Source: Euryarchaeota archaeon UBA557 (GTDB lineage Archaea > Thermoplasmatota > Poseidoniia > Poseidoniales > Thalassarchaeaceae). Taken from it: DNA of 64,000 bases. The notes beneath the pieces are model-generated. The model was not told where the DNA came from. It made no database searches and worked only from the letters and a program-made list of their open reading frames with translations. Position 1 is the stretch's first letter. The number at the start of each line of letters is the position of its first letter. Shown here one piece after another: positions 8,416 to 19,100 of this stretch. The position numbers and the translations under genes are program-made. The DNA is taken from positions 186,001 to 250,000 of the forward strand of contig DARI01000002.1 of assembly GCA_002503285.1 (NCBI GenBank), given 5' to 3'.

Positions 8416-11400
8416 ATGGGCAAGAGTATCGGAGAAGAAATTCCCTTACGAATCATCACTGCTGCTGCAATATTTGATGGGCATGATGCTGCAATTGGAA
8501 TATTTAGGCGGATATTTCAATCAATGGGTTGCGAAGTGATCCATTTGGGTCACGATAGAGGGGCCGATGAAGTGGCCAAAGCAGCAATTCAAGAAGATGC
8601 ACATTGTGTTGCAATAACATCTTATCAAGGAGGAGCAGTAGAGATGTTTACTCATACAAAAAATATTCTAAACAAGTCTGGCTTTGGCCATGTATGTCTT
8701 GTTGGAGGAGGAGGAGGCACAATTCTTCCGAGTGAAATTCAACATTTATTGGAGTCAGATATTGCTAAGATATACTCACCAGAAGATGGGAGAAAACTTG
8801 GATTGACGGGCATGGTCTCAGATGCAATACTTAGGGCTTCTAAGAATAATCTATTGGATCCCAAAAGATTTCAAAAACTCAATGGCCCAATAACTGCAGA
8901 CAATCAAGGAGCAGTTGCAAAATTACTCACACTAGCAGAAAATGCAGATGAGAAAACATTTAATGAAACTCTAAATATTATTCGTTCAAATGATGATTTA
9001 AATTGCCCGGTAGTAGGACTAACCGGTACAGGAGGTGCTGGTAAATCTAGCCTTACTGATGAACTAATGTTGAGAATACAAAGAGATAATCCTGGCACTA
9101 AAATTGCCTTACTTGCAACTGATCCTACACGAAAAAGAACAGGCGGTGCATTATTAGGTGACAGGATTAGAATGAATTCCCTTTCGGATGATAATCTCTT
9201 CATGCGTTCGTTTGCAAGTAGAGATAGTGGCAGAGAGATTGCAGATTGCATAGGGCGATCGATAGAAGTTTGTAAAGCCGTAGGTTTTGACATAATAATT
9301 GTTGAAACAAGTGGAATAGGACAAGGAAATGATGCAATAACCGAAGTAGCTGATATTTCATTGTATATTACTACTAGAGAATATGGAGCTCCCAGTCAAT
9401 TGGAAAAATTACAAATGTTAGACTCTGCGGATATTGTAGTATTAAATAAATTTGACAGACCGGGGGCAGAAGATGCTTTAATCGAAATTCGTAAGCAATT
9501 TAAGCGAAATAAAGAAATGTGGGATGTAAATGATTCTGAATTGCCAATAGTTCCCACTGTTGCAAGTCAATTTGCAGATGCAGGAGTCGATCAGTTATGG
9601 CAAAAACTTTCTTTGCTTCTTAATCAGAACCATGGAAAGAAATTTGTTTCGACTGAACCAATAATGGGAAATGATGGTTTGCCAAGTAGAATTTCGCCAA
9701 TACCCTCAGAAAGGCAAGGATATTTGGCAGAAGTATCGAGTTACATTAGAAATTATCATTTAAAAACTAAAAAAATAGCCTCAAAAATACGTGAATGTCA
9801 ACAATTAGAAGCCGCTGCTAAACTAATGAAATCAAAGGATAATGAAAATGTTGCTAAAATGCTTAATGAGGAAGCTTCGATCATCAGATTGGAAATTCCG
9901 GAAACCACTTGGAATGAAATAGATGAATTTAATATCAAAGTAGAACAATATCGATCCGGAGCAACTAATTACACAGTTCGGAATAAAGATATTGCCGTTA
10001 AAACTACTCGAACCACTCTTTCTGGATTAGATTTACCTAGAGTGGCACTACCTGATTTTAGCGATTGGGGAGATACTTTAGAGTGGATTAGAAAGGAAAA
10101 TATCCCAGGTTCATTTCCATATACTGGAGGTGTTTTTCCATTTAAGAGGCAAGATGAATTACCTGTAAGAATGTTTGCAGGAGAAGGTAGTGCAGAAAGA
10201 ACGAATAAACGATATCATTTTCTTTCAAAAGATCAAGATTTTAATAGGCTTTCCGTAGCATTTGATTCACCAAGTTTGTATGGTAACGATCCCAAGGAAA
10301 GATTAGATATCTTTGGAAAAGTTTGTGAAAGTGGAGTTTCAATAAGCACAATTGATGAAATGGAAAAGTTGTTCGAAGGATTTGATTTATGTGCAGCAAA
10401 TACCTCAGTATCTAAAACGATAAATGGAAATTATTGGTGGCACTTGGCTGCATTCTTTAATGTGGCAATTAGGCAGCAGGTGAAAAAATTCGAAGATATA
10501 AATTCTCGAAAGCCGTCTGAAGATGAATATGGCAATATAAAATCTAGAACTCTTAAAACAGTAAGGGGGACTGTGCAAGCAGATCAACTAAAAGAATCAA
10601 TGGGTCAAAATACACTTGTATTTAACCTAGATACGGCATTAAGGATGATGGGCGATGTTGCAGAGTTTTATGTAAATAATGATATACGCAATCATTATTT
10701 TGTTTCAATTTCTGGGTATCATATTGCTGAAGCTGGGGCCAATCCTATCTCCCAGGCTGCGTTAACACTGTCAAATGGATTAACATACGTAGAGTTGTTT
10801 CGATCCAGGGGCCTTGACGCAAATAAATTTTTAAGGAATTTTAGTTGGTTCTTCTCCAATGGCATGGACCCAGAATATGCAGTGATAGGCAGGGTTTGTA
10901 GGAGAATTTGGTCTATTGCTATGCGTGATTTGTATGAAGTTGATGAAAGGGGCCAGAAATTAAAATATCATATACAGAGTAGCGGCAGATCTTTACACGC
11001 GCAAGAATATACTTGGAATGACTATAGAACTACATTACAGGCGCTTTATGCACTTGCAGATAATGCCAATTCATTACATACTAACTCTCGTGATGAGGCT
11101 TTTGGTACTCCGACAGAAGACACTGTAAGGGATGCGGTTGCAATTCAGTTAATTCTTTCAAAAGAATATGGATGGTTACAAAATGAAAATCCATTACAAG
11201 GCTCATATATAGCTGGATGGTTAACAGATTCTGTAGAAAATGAAATTCTGAAAATATTTGAAGAAATGCATAGACGAGGCGGAGTACTAGGTTCGCTTGA
11301 AGTCAATTATCAACGTAATCGAATACAAGATGAATCAATGATTTATGAGCATAAGAAGCATTCTGGAGAATTGCCGATTATTGGAGTTAATATGTTTGAA

Positions 11401-11673
11401 GAAGACGCAAATTCATCGTTATCTGTAGAAGGTTTCAATATTGAAGTTACAAGATCAGATAAAACAGAGAGGATGATGGTCATCGATAGAAATACGGCCT
11501 TCAAAGAAACACATAGGAAAAAATCAGATGAGGGTTTGGCAAAACTGAAGAAGGTTGCAAGAGAAGGTGGGAATTTATTCGAAGTTATGATGGAAATTGT
11601 TGAATATTGTACAGTTGGACAAGTAACACAGGCTTTATTTGAGACTGGTGGTAAATTTAGAAGAAACATGTAG
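8416..11673 (+). CDS. icmF: Fused isobutyryl-CoA mutase IcmF (B12 domain, G-protein chaperone, mutase)
   Basis: A 1085-residue adenosylcobalamin enzyme with the IcmF domain order. Residues about 10-145 are the B12-binding Rossmann domain with DGHDAAIG (lower-axial-ligand His). Residues about 195-410 are a MeaB-type GTPase with the P-loop GLTGTGGAGKSS, LVETSGIGQG and LNKFDRPGAED. Residues about 530-1085 are the TIM-barrel substrate domain with TGGVFPFKR, MFAGEGSAERTNKR and FDSPSLYGNDP. The Phe in GVFPF and the Gln region GTVQADQLKE match IcmF rather than methylmalonyl-CoA mutase. It interconverts isobutyryl-CoA and butyryl-CoA (possibly isovaleryl/pivalyl-CoA), with its own chaperone for cofactor loading. 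Length is usual for IcmF. Neighbouring acyl-CoA synthetase and dehydrogenase fit branched-chain acyl-CoA use. Very sure of the family. Confidence 0.93.
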   Translation: MGKSIGEEIPLRIITAAAIFDGHDAAIGIFRRIFQSMGCEVIHLGHDRGADEVAKAAIQEDAHCVAITSYQGGAVEMFTHTKNILNKSGFGHVCLVGGGGGTILPSEIQHLLESDIAKIYSPEDGRKLGLTGMVSDAILRASKNNLLDPKRFQKLNGPITADNQGAVAKLLTLAENADEKTFNETLNIIRSNDDLNCPVVGLTGTGGAGKSSLTDELMLRIQRDNPGTKIALLATDPTRKRTGGALLGDRIRMNSLSDDNLFMRSFASRDSGREIADCIGRSIEVCKAVGFDIIIVETSGIGQGNDAITEVADISLYITTREYGAPSQLEKLQMLDSADIVVLNKFDRPGAEDALIEIRKQFKRNKEMWDVNDSELPIVPTVASQFADAGVDQLWQKLSLLLNQNHGKKFVSTEPIMGNDGLPSRISPIPSERQGYLAEVSSYIRNYHLKTKKIASKIRECQQLEAAAKLMKSKDNENVAKMLNEEASIIRLEIPETTWNEIDEFNIKVEQYRSGATNYTVRNKDIAVKTTRTTLSGLDLPRVALPDFSDWGDTLEWIRKENIPGSFPYTGGVFPFKRQDELPVRMFAGEGSAERTNKRYHFLSKDQDFNRLSVAFDSPSLYGNDPKERLDIFGKVCESGVSISTIDEMEKLFEGFDLCAANTSVSKTINGNYWWHLAAFFNVAIRQQVKKFEDINSRKPSEDEYGNIKSRTLKTVRGTVQADQLKESMGQNTLVFNLDTALRMMGDVAEFYVNNDIRNHYFVSISGYHIAEAGANPISQAALTLSNGLTYVELFRSRGLDANKFLRNFSWFFSNGMDPEYAVIGRVCRRIWSIAMRDLYEVDERGQKLKYHIQSSGRSLHAQEYTWNDYRTTLQALYALADNANSLHTNSRDEAFGTPTEDTVRDAVAIQLILSKEYGWLQNENPLQGSYIAGWLTDSVENEILKIFEEMHRRGGVLGSLEVNYQRNRIQDESMIYEHKKHSGELPIIGVNMFEEDANSSLSVEGFNIEVTRSDKTERMMVIDRNTAFKETHRKKSDEGLAKLKKVAREGGNLFEVMMEIVEYCTVGQVTQALFETGGKFRRNM

Positions 11674-11701
11674 ATATAATCAAAAAATAGGGTAACATGA
11701 A

Positions 11702-11709
11702 ATACTATA
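11702..11709 (+). promoter_or_regulatory. Possible TATA box of the cold-shock gene
   Basis: ATACTATA lies about 22-29 bases before the ATG of the cold-shock gene, and no Shine-Dalgarno site is visible, so a leaderless transcript is likely. The palindrome CGCTAGCG follows directly at 11710-11717 and could be an operator or part of the initiator region. Placement by eye only. Confidence 0.35.
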
Positions 11710-11730
11710 CGCTAGCGCTTACAGAATAAT

Positions 11731-11919
11731 ATGGCACAAGGTACAGTAAAGTGGTTTAATCGAACAAAGGGATTCGGATTCATCGAAAGAGAAGACGGAG
11801 ATGACTTATTCGTACATAAGTCACAAGTCGAAGGAGAGATCACTGATGGTGATTCTGTCGAATTCGAGGTTGGAGAAGGTCCAAAGGGTCCTAATGCAAT
11901 CAATGTAAAAAAGAACTGA
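11731..11919 (+). CDS. cspA: Cold-shock domain protein
   Basis: A 62-residue single cold-shock domain. [19 protein letters not shown] contains the RNP1 motif (KGFGFI) and DLFVHKSQ contains RNP2 (LFVH), the aromatic and basic residues that bind single-stranded RNA or DNA. It is a cytosolic RNA chaperone. The usual size is 65-70 residues, so it is complete. There is no visible ribosome-binding site; a TATA-like element about 25 bases upstream suggests leaderless transcription. It sits alone between IcmF and the acyl-CoA dehydrogenase gene. Csp proteins are common in bacteria and patchy in archaea, where marine euryarchaea carry them. Confidence 0.93.
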   Translation: MAQGTVKWFNRTKGFGFIEREDGDDLFVHKSQVEGEITDGDSVEFEVGEGPKGPNAINVKKN

Positions 11920-11991
11920 ATACTTAAACAAAATATTGTTTAATAAAAATTTCTCCTGCATCTCTAAAAGAGATGACTCTTAGCATAAAAC

Positions 11992-13128
11992 ATGGTAAGC
12001 TTTAGATTATCCGAAGAACAAAAAATGTTACAGGATCTTGCTAGAGATTTTGTTAATGAAGAAGTAATTCCTAATGCTCAGAAATGGGATATGAATGGAA
12101 TCTATCCTAAAGAAACCATAAAGAAGGCTAATGATTATGGATTATTGACTGTAAAGATTCCTGAAAGATATGGCGGCGGAGGGATGGGCTCTATTGAAGA
12201 CGTAATAATCGCGGAAGAAATAGGAAGAGGAGATCCCGGTTTTGCTACTGCTGCCGGAAGTAGCATACTTGCATCGTACCCAATAATTACTGGCGGAACT
12301 GAAGAACAAAAGGAAAAATATCTTTCAAAAACTGCTGATGGCATCATTGCGTCATATTGCGTTACAGAACCAGATGCTGGAAGTGACGTAAGGGCAATCA
12401 AAACTGAAGCAATAAAAGAGGGAGATGAATATATTATCAATGGCAGTAAGATGTGGATAACTGGGGCCATGCATGCAGAGTGGTTCTTTGTATTGGCATA
12501 TACAGAAAAAGAGTCTGGATATCATGGCATGAGTGGATTCATCATTGATGCAGATAGCAAGGGAATTGAGCTTGGAAAAAAAGAGTCGAACATGGGTCAG
12601 AGGTGTTCAGACACGCGTTCTGTAACATTCAATAATGTCAGAGTTCCTGTAGAAAATCTAATTGGTGGAAAAGAAAATGAAGGTTGGATGAACGCAATGT
12701 TAGCGTTCGATCATTCTAGGCCCGCTATCTCGGCGCATGCAGTAGGTAATGCCAGAGGTGCGATGGAGGAGTCTTTGGCATATTCAAAGGAAAGAAAAAC
12801 AATGGGTAAACCAATTTTTAAGCATCAAGCTATTTCATTTATGATAGCAGATATGGCAACTAAAATAGAAGCTGCTAGACTATTGTGTTGGAAGGCAGCC
12901 ATGACATTAGACGAAGGGAATAGAAATACGCTTGAAGCGGCGCATGCTAAAAGATTTGCAGGAGATATTTGCATGGAAGTGACAACAGATGCAGTCCAAG
13001 TATTTGGAGGATATGGATACTCAGAAGAGTACCCAGTGGCCAGGAGAATGCGAGGTGCAAAAGTTTACCAAATATTCGAGGGTTCTAGTCAAATACAGCG
13101 ATTGATAATAAGTAGAGAATTAGAATAA
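11992..13128 (+). CDS. Acyl-CoA dehydrogenase
   Basis: A 378-residue FAD flavoprotein of the acyl-CoA dehydrogenase family with full length. The N-terminal helical domain begins FRLSEEQKMLQDLARDF; the middle beta domain has YCVTEPDAGSDV and KMWITGA that contact FAD; the C-terminal domain has QVFGGYGYSEEYPVAR and FEGSSQIQR, where the Glu of FEGSS is at the catalytic-base position of short/medium-chain enzymes. It oxidises acyl-CoA to 2-enoyl-CoA and passes electrons to an electron-transfer flavoprotein, which is not in this window. Near IcmF, it may act on butyryl- or isobutyryl-CoA. Chain-length specificity cannot be read directly. Confidence 0.93.
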   Translation: MVSFRLSEEQKMLQDLARDFVNEEVIPNAQKWDMNGIYPKETIKKANDYGLLTVKIPERYGGGGMGSIEDVIIAEEIGRGDPGFATAAGSSILASYPIITGGTEEQKEKYLSKTADGIIASYCVTEPDAGSDVRAIKTEAIKEGDEYIINGSKMWITGAMHAEWFFVLAYTEKESGYHGMSGFIIDADSKGIELGKKESNMGQRCSDTRSVTFNNVRVPVENLIGGKENEGWMNAMLAFDHSRPAISAHAVGNARGAMEESLAYSKERKTMGKPIFKHQAISFMIADMATKIEAARLLCWKAAMTLDEGNRNTLEAAHAKRFAGDICMEVTTDAVQVFGGYGYSEEYPVARRMRGAKVYQIFEGSSQIQRLIISRELE

Positions 13129-13168
13129 TATTTTAAATCTCAGTTTATAATCATATTAAGTCCAATAA

Positions 13169-16100
13169 TTAACTTCCGCTTTGCCGCTGTTGCTCATAAT
13201 ATTGCGCATAATATTCTTCTGCATATTTTCTCGCTACGCTTTCTTCATAACCCTGGCCAACCATTTGTTGTACGTATGCTTCAATAGGATCCATCTGTTC
13301 AACGCCTCCAAAAGTTTCGATTGAGTCTTCTTTAGAATCGCTATCAGAACTTCGATTTCTCAGAACAAAGGTTGCTCCGACTACCAGAAGTAAGATTAGG
13401 GCTGCTAAACCTCCATATACAATCACCATACTATCGCTTTCGCCTTCATTAGATACATCTTCTAAAGGCCTAGGTAAAGTGAATATAGTAATTTTATCAT
13501 CAATAACGTAACTACCTTCAGAAATTCTAATAAATATATCTCCAGTATTTCCATCATTTTCATCATATAAATGTGAAATGTTTAGAGCTAAGTTATAATC
13601 ATCACCATCACAAAGACCGATTATCTTATCATAAAAACCAAATTCTTTCTGAGTTGACTTTGATGCTTCGCCTTTGTCAAAAATTGAAATATCATTTAAT
13701 GAAATTTCAACTACTACATTGCAATCTTCCTCGGCACCACTTGTTACTTGCCCAGTTATGGCCAGAATATCTAATGCATCTAATGCATCAAATCTTTGTC
13801 CATCCGTAGTAAATAGATTATCAGAATCCACTACAGGCGGATCATCCCCAAATAATTCACCAACTACAACGAAAAACATTCTGAATTTTTCACTTTGAAG
13901 TCCTTTGAAATCAGTAACAACTAATTCCAATCTTATTTGATTAGTTTGAATATTGTTTGCAGTTACATTCTTGAAAGCATAACTCCATTCTGGGCCTGCT
14001 CCCGATGGGCGGACAAACGAGTGTTTAGTATCAGATACTTGGCCCACCATATCTACTTGCACATCATCAACTATTGTCCAAGTGTATGTCTTTATTCCAG
14101 TACCTACGTCACTGCTATTTTCGGCAGTAAATGATATAGAAGTATCTCCCGATTCTGACAAACGTACAGTATATACTGGATAATATGCATATACCGGATC
14201 CCCTGAAGAGTCAATCCCTATTGGAACTCGCTTAGTCTCAGAAAACTCAAGATTTCCTGCAGTAACAATTTCGTCCCTGACAATAGATGCATTTGCGATA
14301 GGCCTAGAGTTATCAGCATCAACATCATTGGTGTAGAGAGTGATTTGCGTTAAACGAGTATGCCCGTATTCATCATGTAAATATAATTTCAATATCCATT
14401 GAGCATCTATTTTACAACCAGATTCCGAATTTGCATCCGATACACACAAAGTTGCATTTACAGGAATATCTTTTACTTCTTGATGAATTGAACTTAATTT
14501 ACCTGCATCCAAAATATTTCCATCCCAACCAGTTACTGAATCATTATTTCCTGATTCTAGAGTCCAGTCAGCAAATATTCCTTCGACATCAGTAGTAAAG
14601 CTGAATTCTAATTCAGAGTTACTTCTGATTGCAGTCGTTACATAATTTCCAGACAAGGCATCTATTGAAGGGGCCTTTCCATCAATAGTCATATCGAACC
14701 CTTCTCCGGCGATTCCGAAATCCATTGGATAAGGAGTAAAGTGGAAATCTAGAATACTTGAGAGTAATGGTATCGTAGAGCCACCATAACTTTCTGAGAG
14801 ACTAGGATTTTCAACATCCATGGTCGTAACTATCAATCCTCCTTGATAATAATTACAAACTGACATTAATGATTGTGTAGGATTATCTTGATCTTTAATT
14901 AGAGTATGGAAAGTTCCTGTAGGGCTATTAATACGCCCACCGCATACTTGTGGAATTTGAGTTGATGTTACTTGAGATATATCAAGTCCTGATAATGCAA
15001 CATAAGCACCTCCATGTACAGCGGCAAATGCAGAAGAGTCTACATCACTCATTATTGGATGGAAAGGGTCGATAATAGATATATTATCATAGCCAATCCT
15101 ATTATCCATTGTTGAGTTAAATTGATTTCTCATTGCAATATCGATCCCAAAAGGTAATCTCTCAGGCATAAAATCATTTCTATATGGTCCTAAATGCATT
15201 TGAACAGTTCCTCCAGTTTGCATATAATTTTCCAAAGTTTCAGTTAAACTCAACCCATCTGTATCTCTAGTTTGGCCCATTAATTGATAATAATCACCAT
15301 ATTCTACATTATAATCTGTTTGCCATGGAAGTAATACTTTTTCATAATGCTCTACCCAGTCAGGAGTAGCGTAAGTTTCCCAATCATTTACTCTTAGTTG
15401 AGTATAAGTTTTACCCATTGATTCAAGATCTTGTTTAACTCTTTGAAGGCGATTTTGATCAGTTGGATTTGATAGAATTAGAACATCAATATCATCCATG
15501 AATAATATCTCGAAATATCTATCATTTCCAGATTTTTCACCATCAGAACCCAAAGTTGCTGAGAAACTAATATTGTAAGTATGGCCACCTATCCATTCAG
15601 AATATGGGCTAGACCAATTTGCAGTTGCCCTCGAATGAGGGTCCAAAGTAAATGGTCCATTATCCGCATTTTGTTGATACACAGTATTACCATTTGTAAT
15701 GTCAACTATACTCATGGTTAGAATATAGTCGCCAGCAATAACTCCATTAAGCAATGGTAAGGAAAAACTATGAGAATTGGAAGATGTGCCATCAGGATTA
15801 GTCGGATAAACACATTTGAGCGTTATATCTGAAGCACAGTCCAACACATTTGGTTGCATCAATGTAATATCAGCGCTTGCAATACTCAAAATAATTGAAG
15901 AAAAATTGTTTGCAACATTTACTTCATCATTGTTAAACCAAGGAGTGTCAGGTATTGAATTATTAAAAATAGTTTCAACATCTATTTTGTAAATTCCACT
16001 ATTAAAATCATGATTGGTTACAGTCACAGTTTGTTGTTCAGTTGAGTCCATGCCGTTAACTGGTACTGAGTAAGTGCCATCATCTTCGAAGGTAAACTCC

Positions 16101-19100
16101 TCAACACGAATATTATCAACTGCAAATCCTGCCAATCCCGCATTTCCATTTACTCCGTCACTGTTGGATTGGAATCTCCATGTCAATGATACATCAGAAT
16201 TAGCCAATGTAGTGCATTCAGTAGTCCATGTGAAAGAATCAGAGTTAGTTTGATTAAGTACAGTTATATGTGTTAAATCTAATGTTACTGACTTCATTAA
16301 GCTTTCAGAATCATACCATGAAACAGAATCATACTGATCAGAATAGTCTCCAAAGTATTCTACTTCATCATAACCATTACCATCAAAATCTTCACAGTAA
16401 TGATATAAATTACCTCCAGATCCTTGTGCCAATAGTAATCCATTTTCATTCAAATCTGTCCAACTTCCGTAAACAATACCATTGTATAATTCACCATCTT
16501 TAGACCATTCTATTTCTAAAAATGCTACATCCCTTTCTGCCAATACTTGGCCTTGATTATTTTTCAAAGAATCGCCCTCAGCAAAGTAATCGAATGTAAG
16601 ATAAGTAAAATCAGCACCTGAGCCTCCAACAGCGATAGGGTCAATTGAAAATGATTCATTCCAATTATCTCCATATCCGGTATCAGGATGTCCCAGCCAG
16701 TATGCACCACTATTGAAAATTCCAACATTCTGTGGCAACATTGAGTTAGTTCCAGACGAGTCGTCTAATTTACTACCATTTTCATGGCCTATTTCATCAT
16801 TATCATCAGACCAAATAGGCTCAAATCCTGAAAAATCTTCAATGGCAATTAAATCTGGCTCTGCGTTTTGAATTTTTGCCTGAACTTCAAAGTCGACGAT
16901 AGTGTTGCCCCAATTTTGAACCCTTACTTCAATATCTCTTGTACCAGAAGCATATCTTTGACCATTTTCTAAACTCGGCCATGCCTTTTCAGCAAGTCCT
17001 GGATCAAAGAGGTTCTTTACAGTTAATTGGAATTTAATCTCATCATTTGTAGAGTCTTGATCGCTATTGCCAGATGGATTTGTAATTGTCACATCATTTA
17101 GAGATGTAGAAATATAATATGTAGTGTTGTTGACGAAATCTGCACTAAGCTGTACTATCCTATTTTCACCAGCAGCCAAATCAGTGAAAGAAATTTCTTG
17201 GCTAGCATCAGTGACATTTCCAAATTCAACATTCCTCTTCCTAATAGTTAAGTTATCAAAAGCGAAACCATCTAATCCTGATCCAGATGATGAACCTGCA
17301 GGCCCTACAGTACCTTCTAAACCGCTTCTAAATCTAAATCTAATATCAATTATTTCACCTGCATAGGGAGTTAAATCAATTGATTCCGTCTCCGAAGGAT
17401 CATCCGAAATTCCTCCGTCTTCAGTATAATTTATCCATCCTGAGGCATAATTACTTCCTCCAAAATTAACGTTATAATTATTATATTCTGGATCTTGATC
17501 GAACGCGTATAATCTTATGAGTCGTTCATTATCCCATCCACCCATTCTAGATACTTCCTGCCAACCATTTCCTTCACTCCATACTTCTATACCGCATGCA
17601 TCTTCGTAAAGCCATCTTTCAACAACAGAATATGCTTCGGCAAGGAAAAGTTCGAAAAATCCTGCACTGCACATCATAGAAATATCCATGAATGCAGCAT
17701 CTGAACCAGTCAAATCTATATTCTCAAGAATAATTGCTTCATCCATATGATTAACATAACCAGATTTTTCTTCAGCAGAGTTATTTGTACCATCATCATA
17801 ATCCATTCCAGCCCAGTAGTAATTTGTTGGATTACTATCTGCTTCGTACCAAGAGACGTTTTCTGAATCAGCAGTAGAATTTGTTTCTAAATGCCATGAG
17901 GACTCTCCTTCTGAATATTCGCCCGTATATGAATAACTTGACAATTGAGCATTACCAATATTTATGAGAGGATTACTAGTTTCAAAATCGTGTGAATACA
18001 CTACTGTATCTGAACCTCCCAATACTTCTTTAACTTCTAAATTGACGTCAACGCTTCCAGAATTTATAGCATTTAGTCCAGTATTTCTTACAGTAACATT
18101 GACCCATCGATTACCTTCGCCTAGCATTGCCCTACCTGTTGAGGGATCTACAGAAGAAGGTTCAATAGTAACTCCAGTTAGTCCTAAATCAAAATTATCT
18201 AAAGTCAAAACTGATAGATAATCACTTGCACCTGGCCATCCTTGCGTATCAAGCCACATAGCATTATTTGCAAACCTGTATGCGTAATCTTTCTGCCCTA
18301 TTATTATTTCTAGGGCACTGTCATCTCCCCCTTGTAATTGCCCTGGCATTGCAACACTTGGCCTTCTTCCCACATCAAATGAAAGAGAGGGTAAATATCC
18401 ACCAGAACCATCGCCAAGTATAATCTCAACTGTATTTGTAGCCCTTAAATTCTCCAAGGAAAGATAAGTCTGATTTTGAGAGGATGAGTCTTGAATTATT
18501 TCCAATGTTAATTCAGTGGGAATAAAGAAATCCATATCACCGTCTCCATTGACATCAGCTATTGTCAATGATGCTCCCAAGTAATTTCCTAATTCATTGA
18601 CATAATTATTAGTATTCCAACTAGTTCCAGATTTTGTAGCATAATGGACTCTGCCTTCGATTCCATCTATGGCTGCAATCAGATCTATTTCATTAACATC
18701 ATCATCAGGAGTAGTGTCTGAAATATCTATACCATAGAGTGGATAATTATGCTCAACATTTAGTTTAAATTCATGCATTCCCTGGGCTGCAGGGTCCATT
18801 GGATTCGGATAAAAAACGTTTCCTGCAGTAGGCAGGCAATTGAATTCTAGTACTGTCATATTATCGAAATGCCCTGCAGAGTAACCTACCCCTACATTTG
18901 ACGGAGGAGTACGTAGTAGCCATAAATCTAAATCTTCACAATCACCAGTGGTTGGTATGCCAATGCCTCCACCTTGAACAGTTTCTCCCCAGTGGCCTAA
19001 CATCACATCAGTGTAAATTCCGTTTGTTAATGGAACAGGGATGGTTTGTTGGTTAATTGGAAGAGTGTAATCTGGGCCCATGTAAACCTGTATGTACTGA

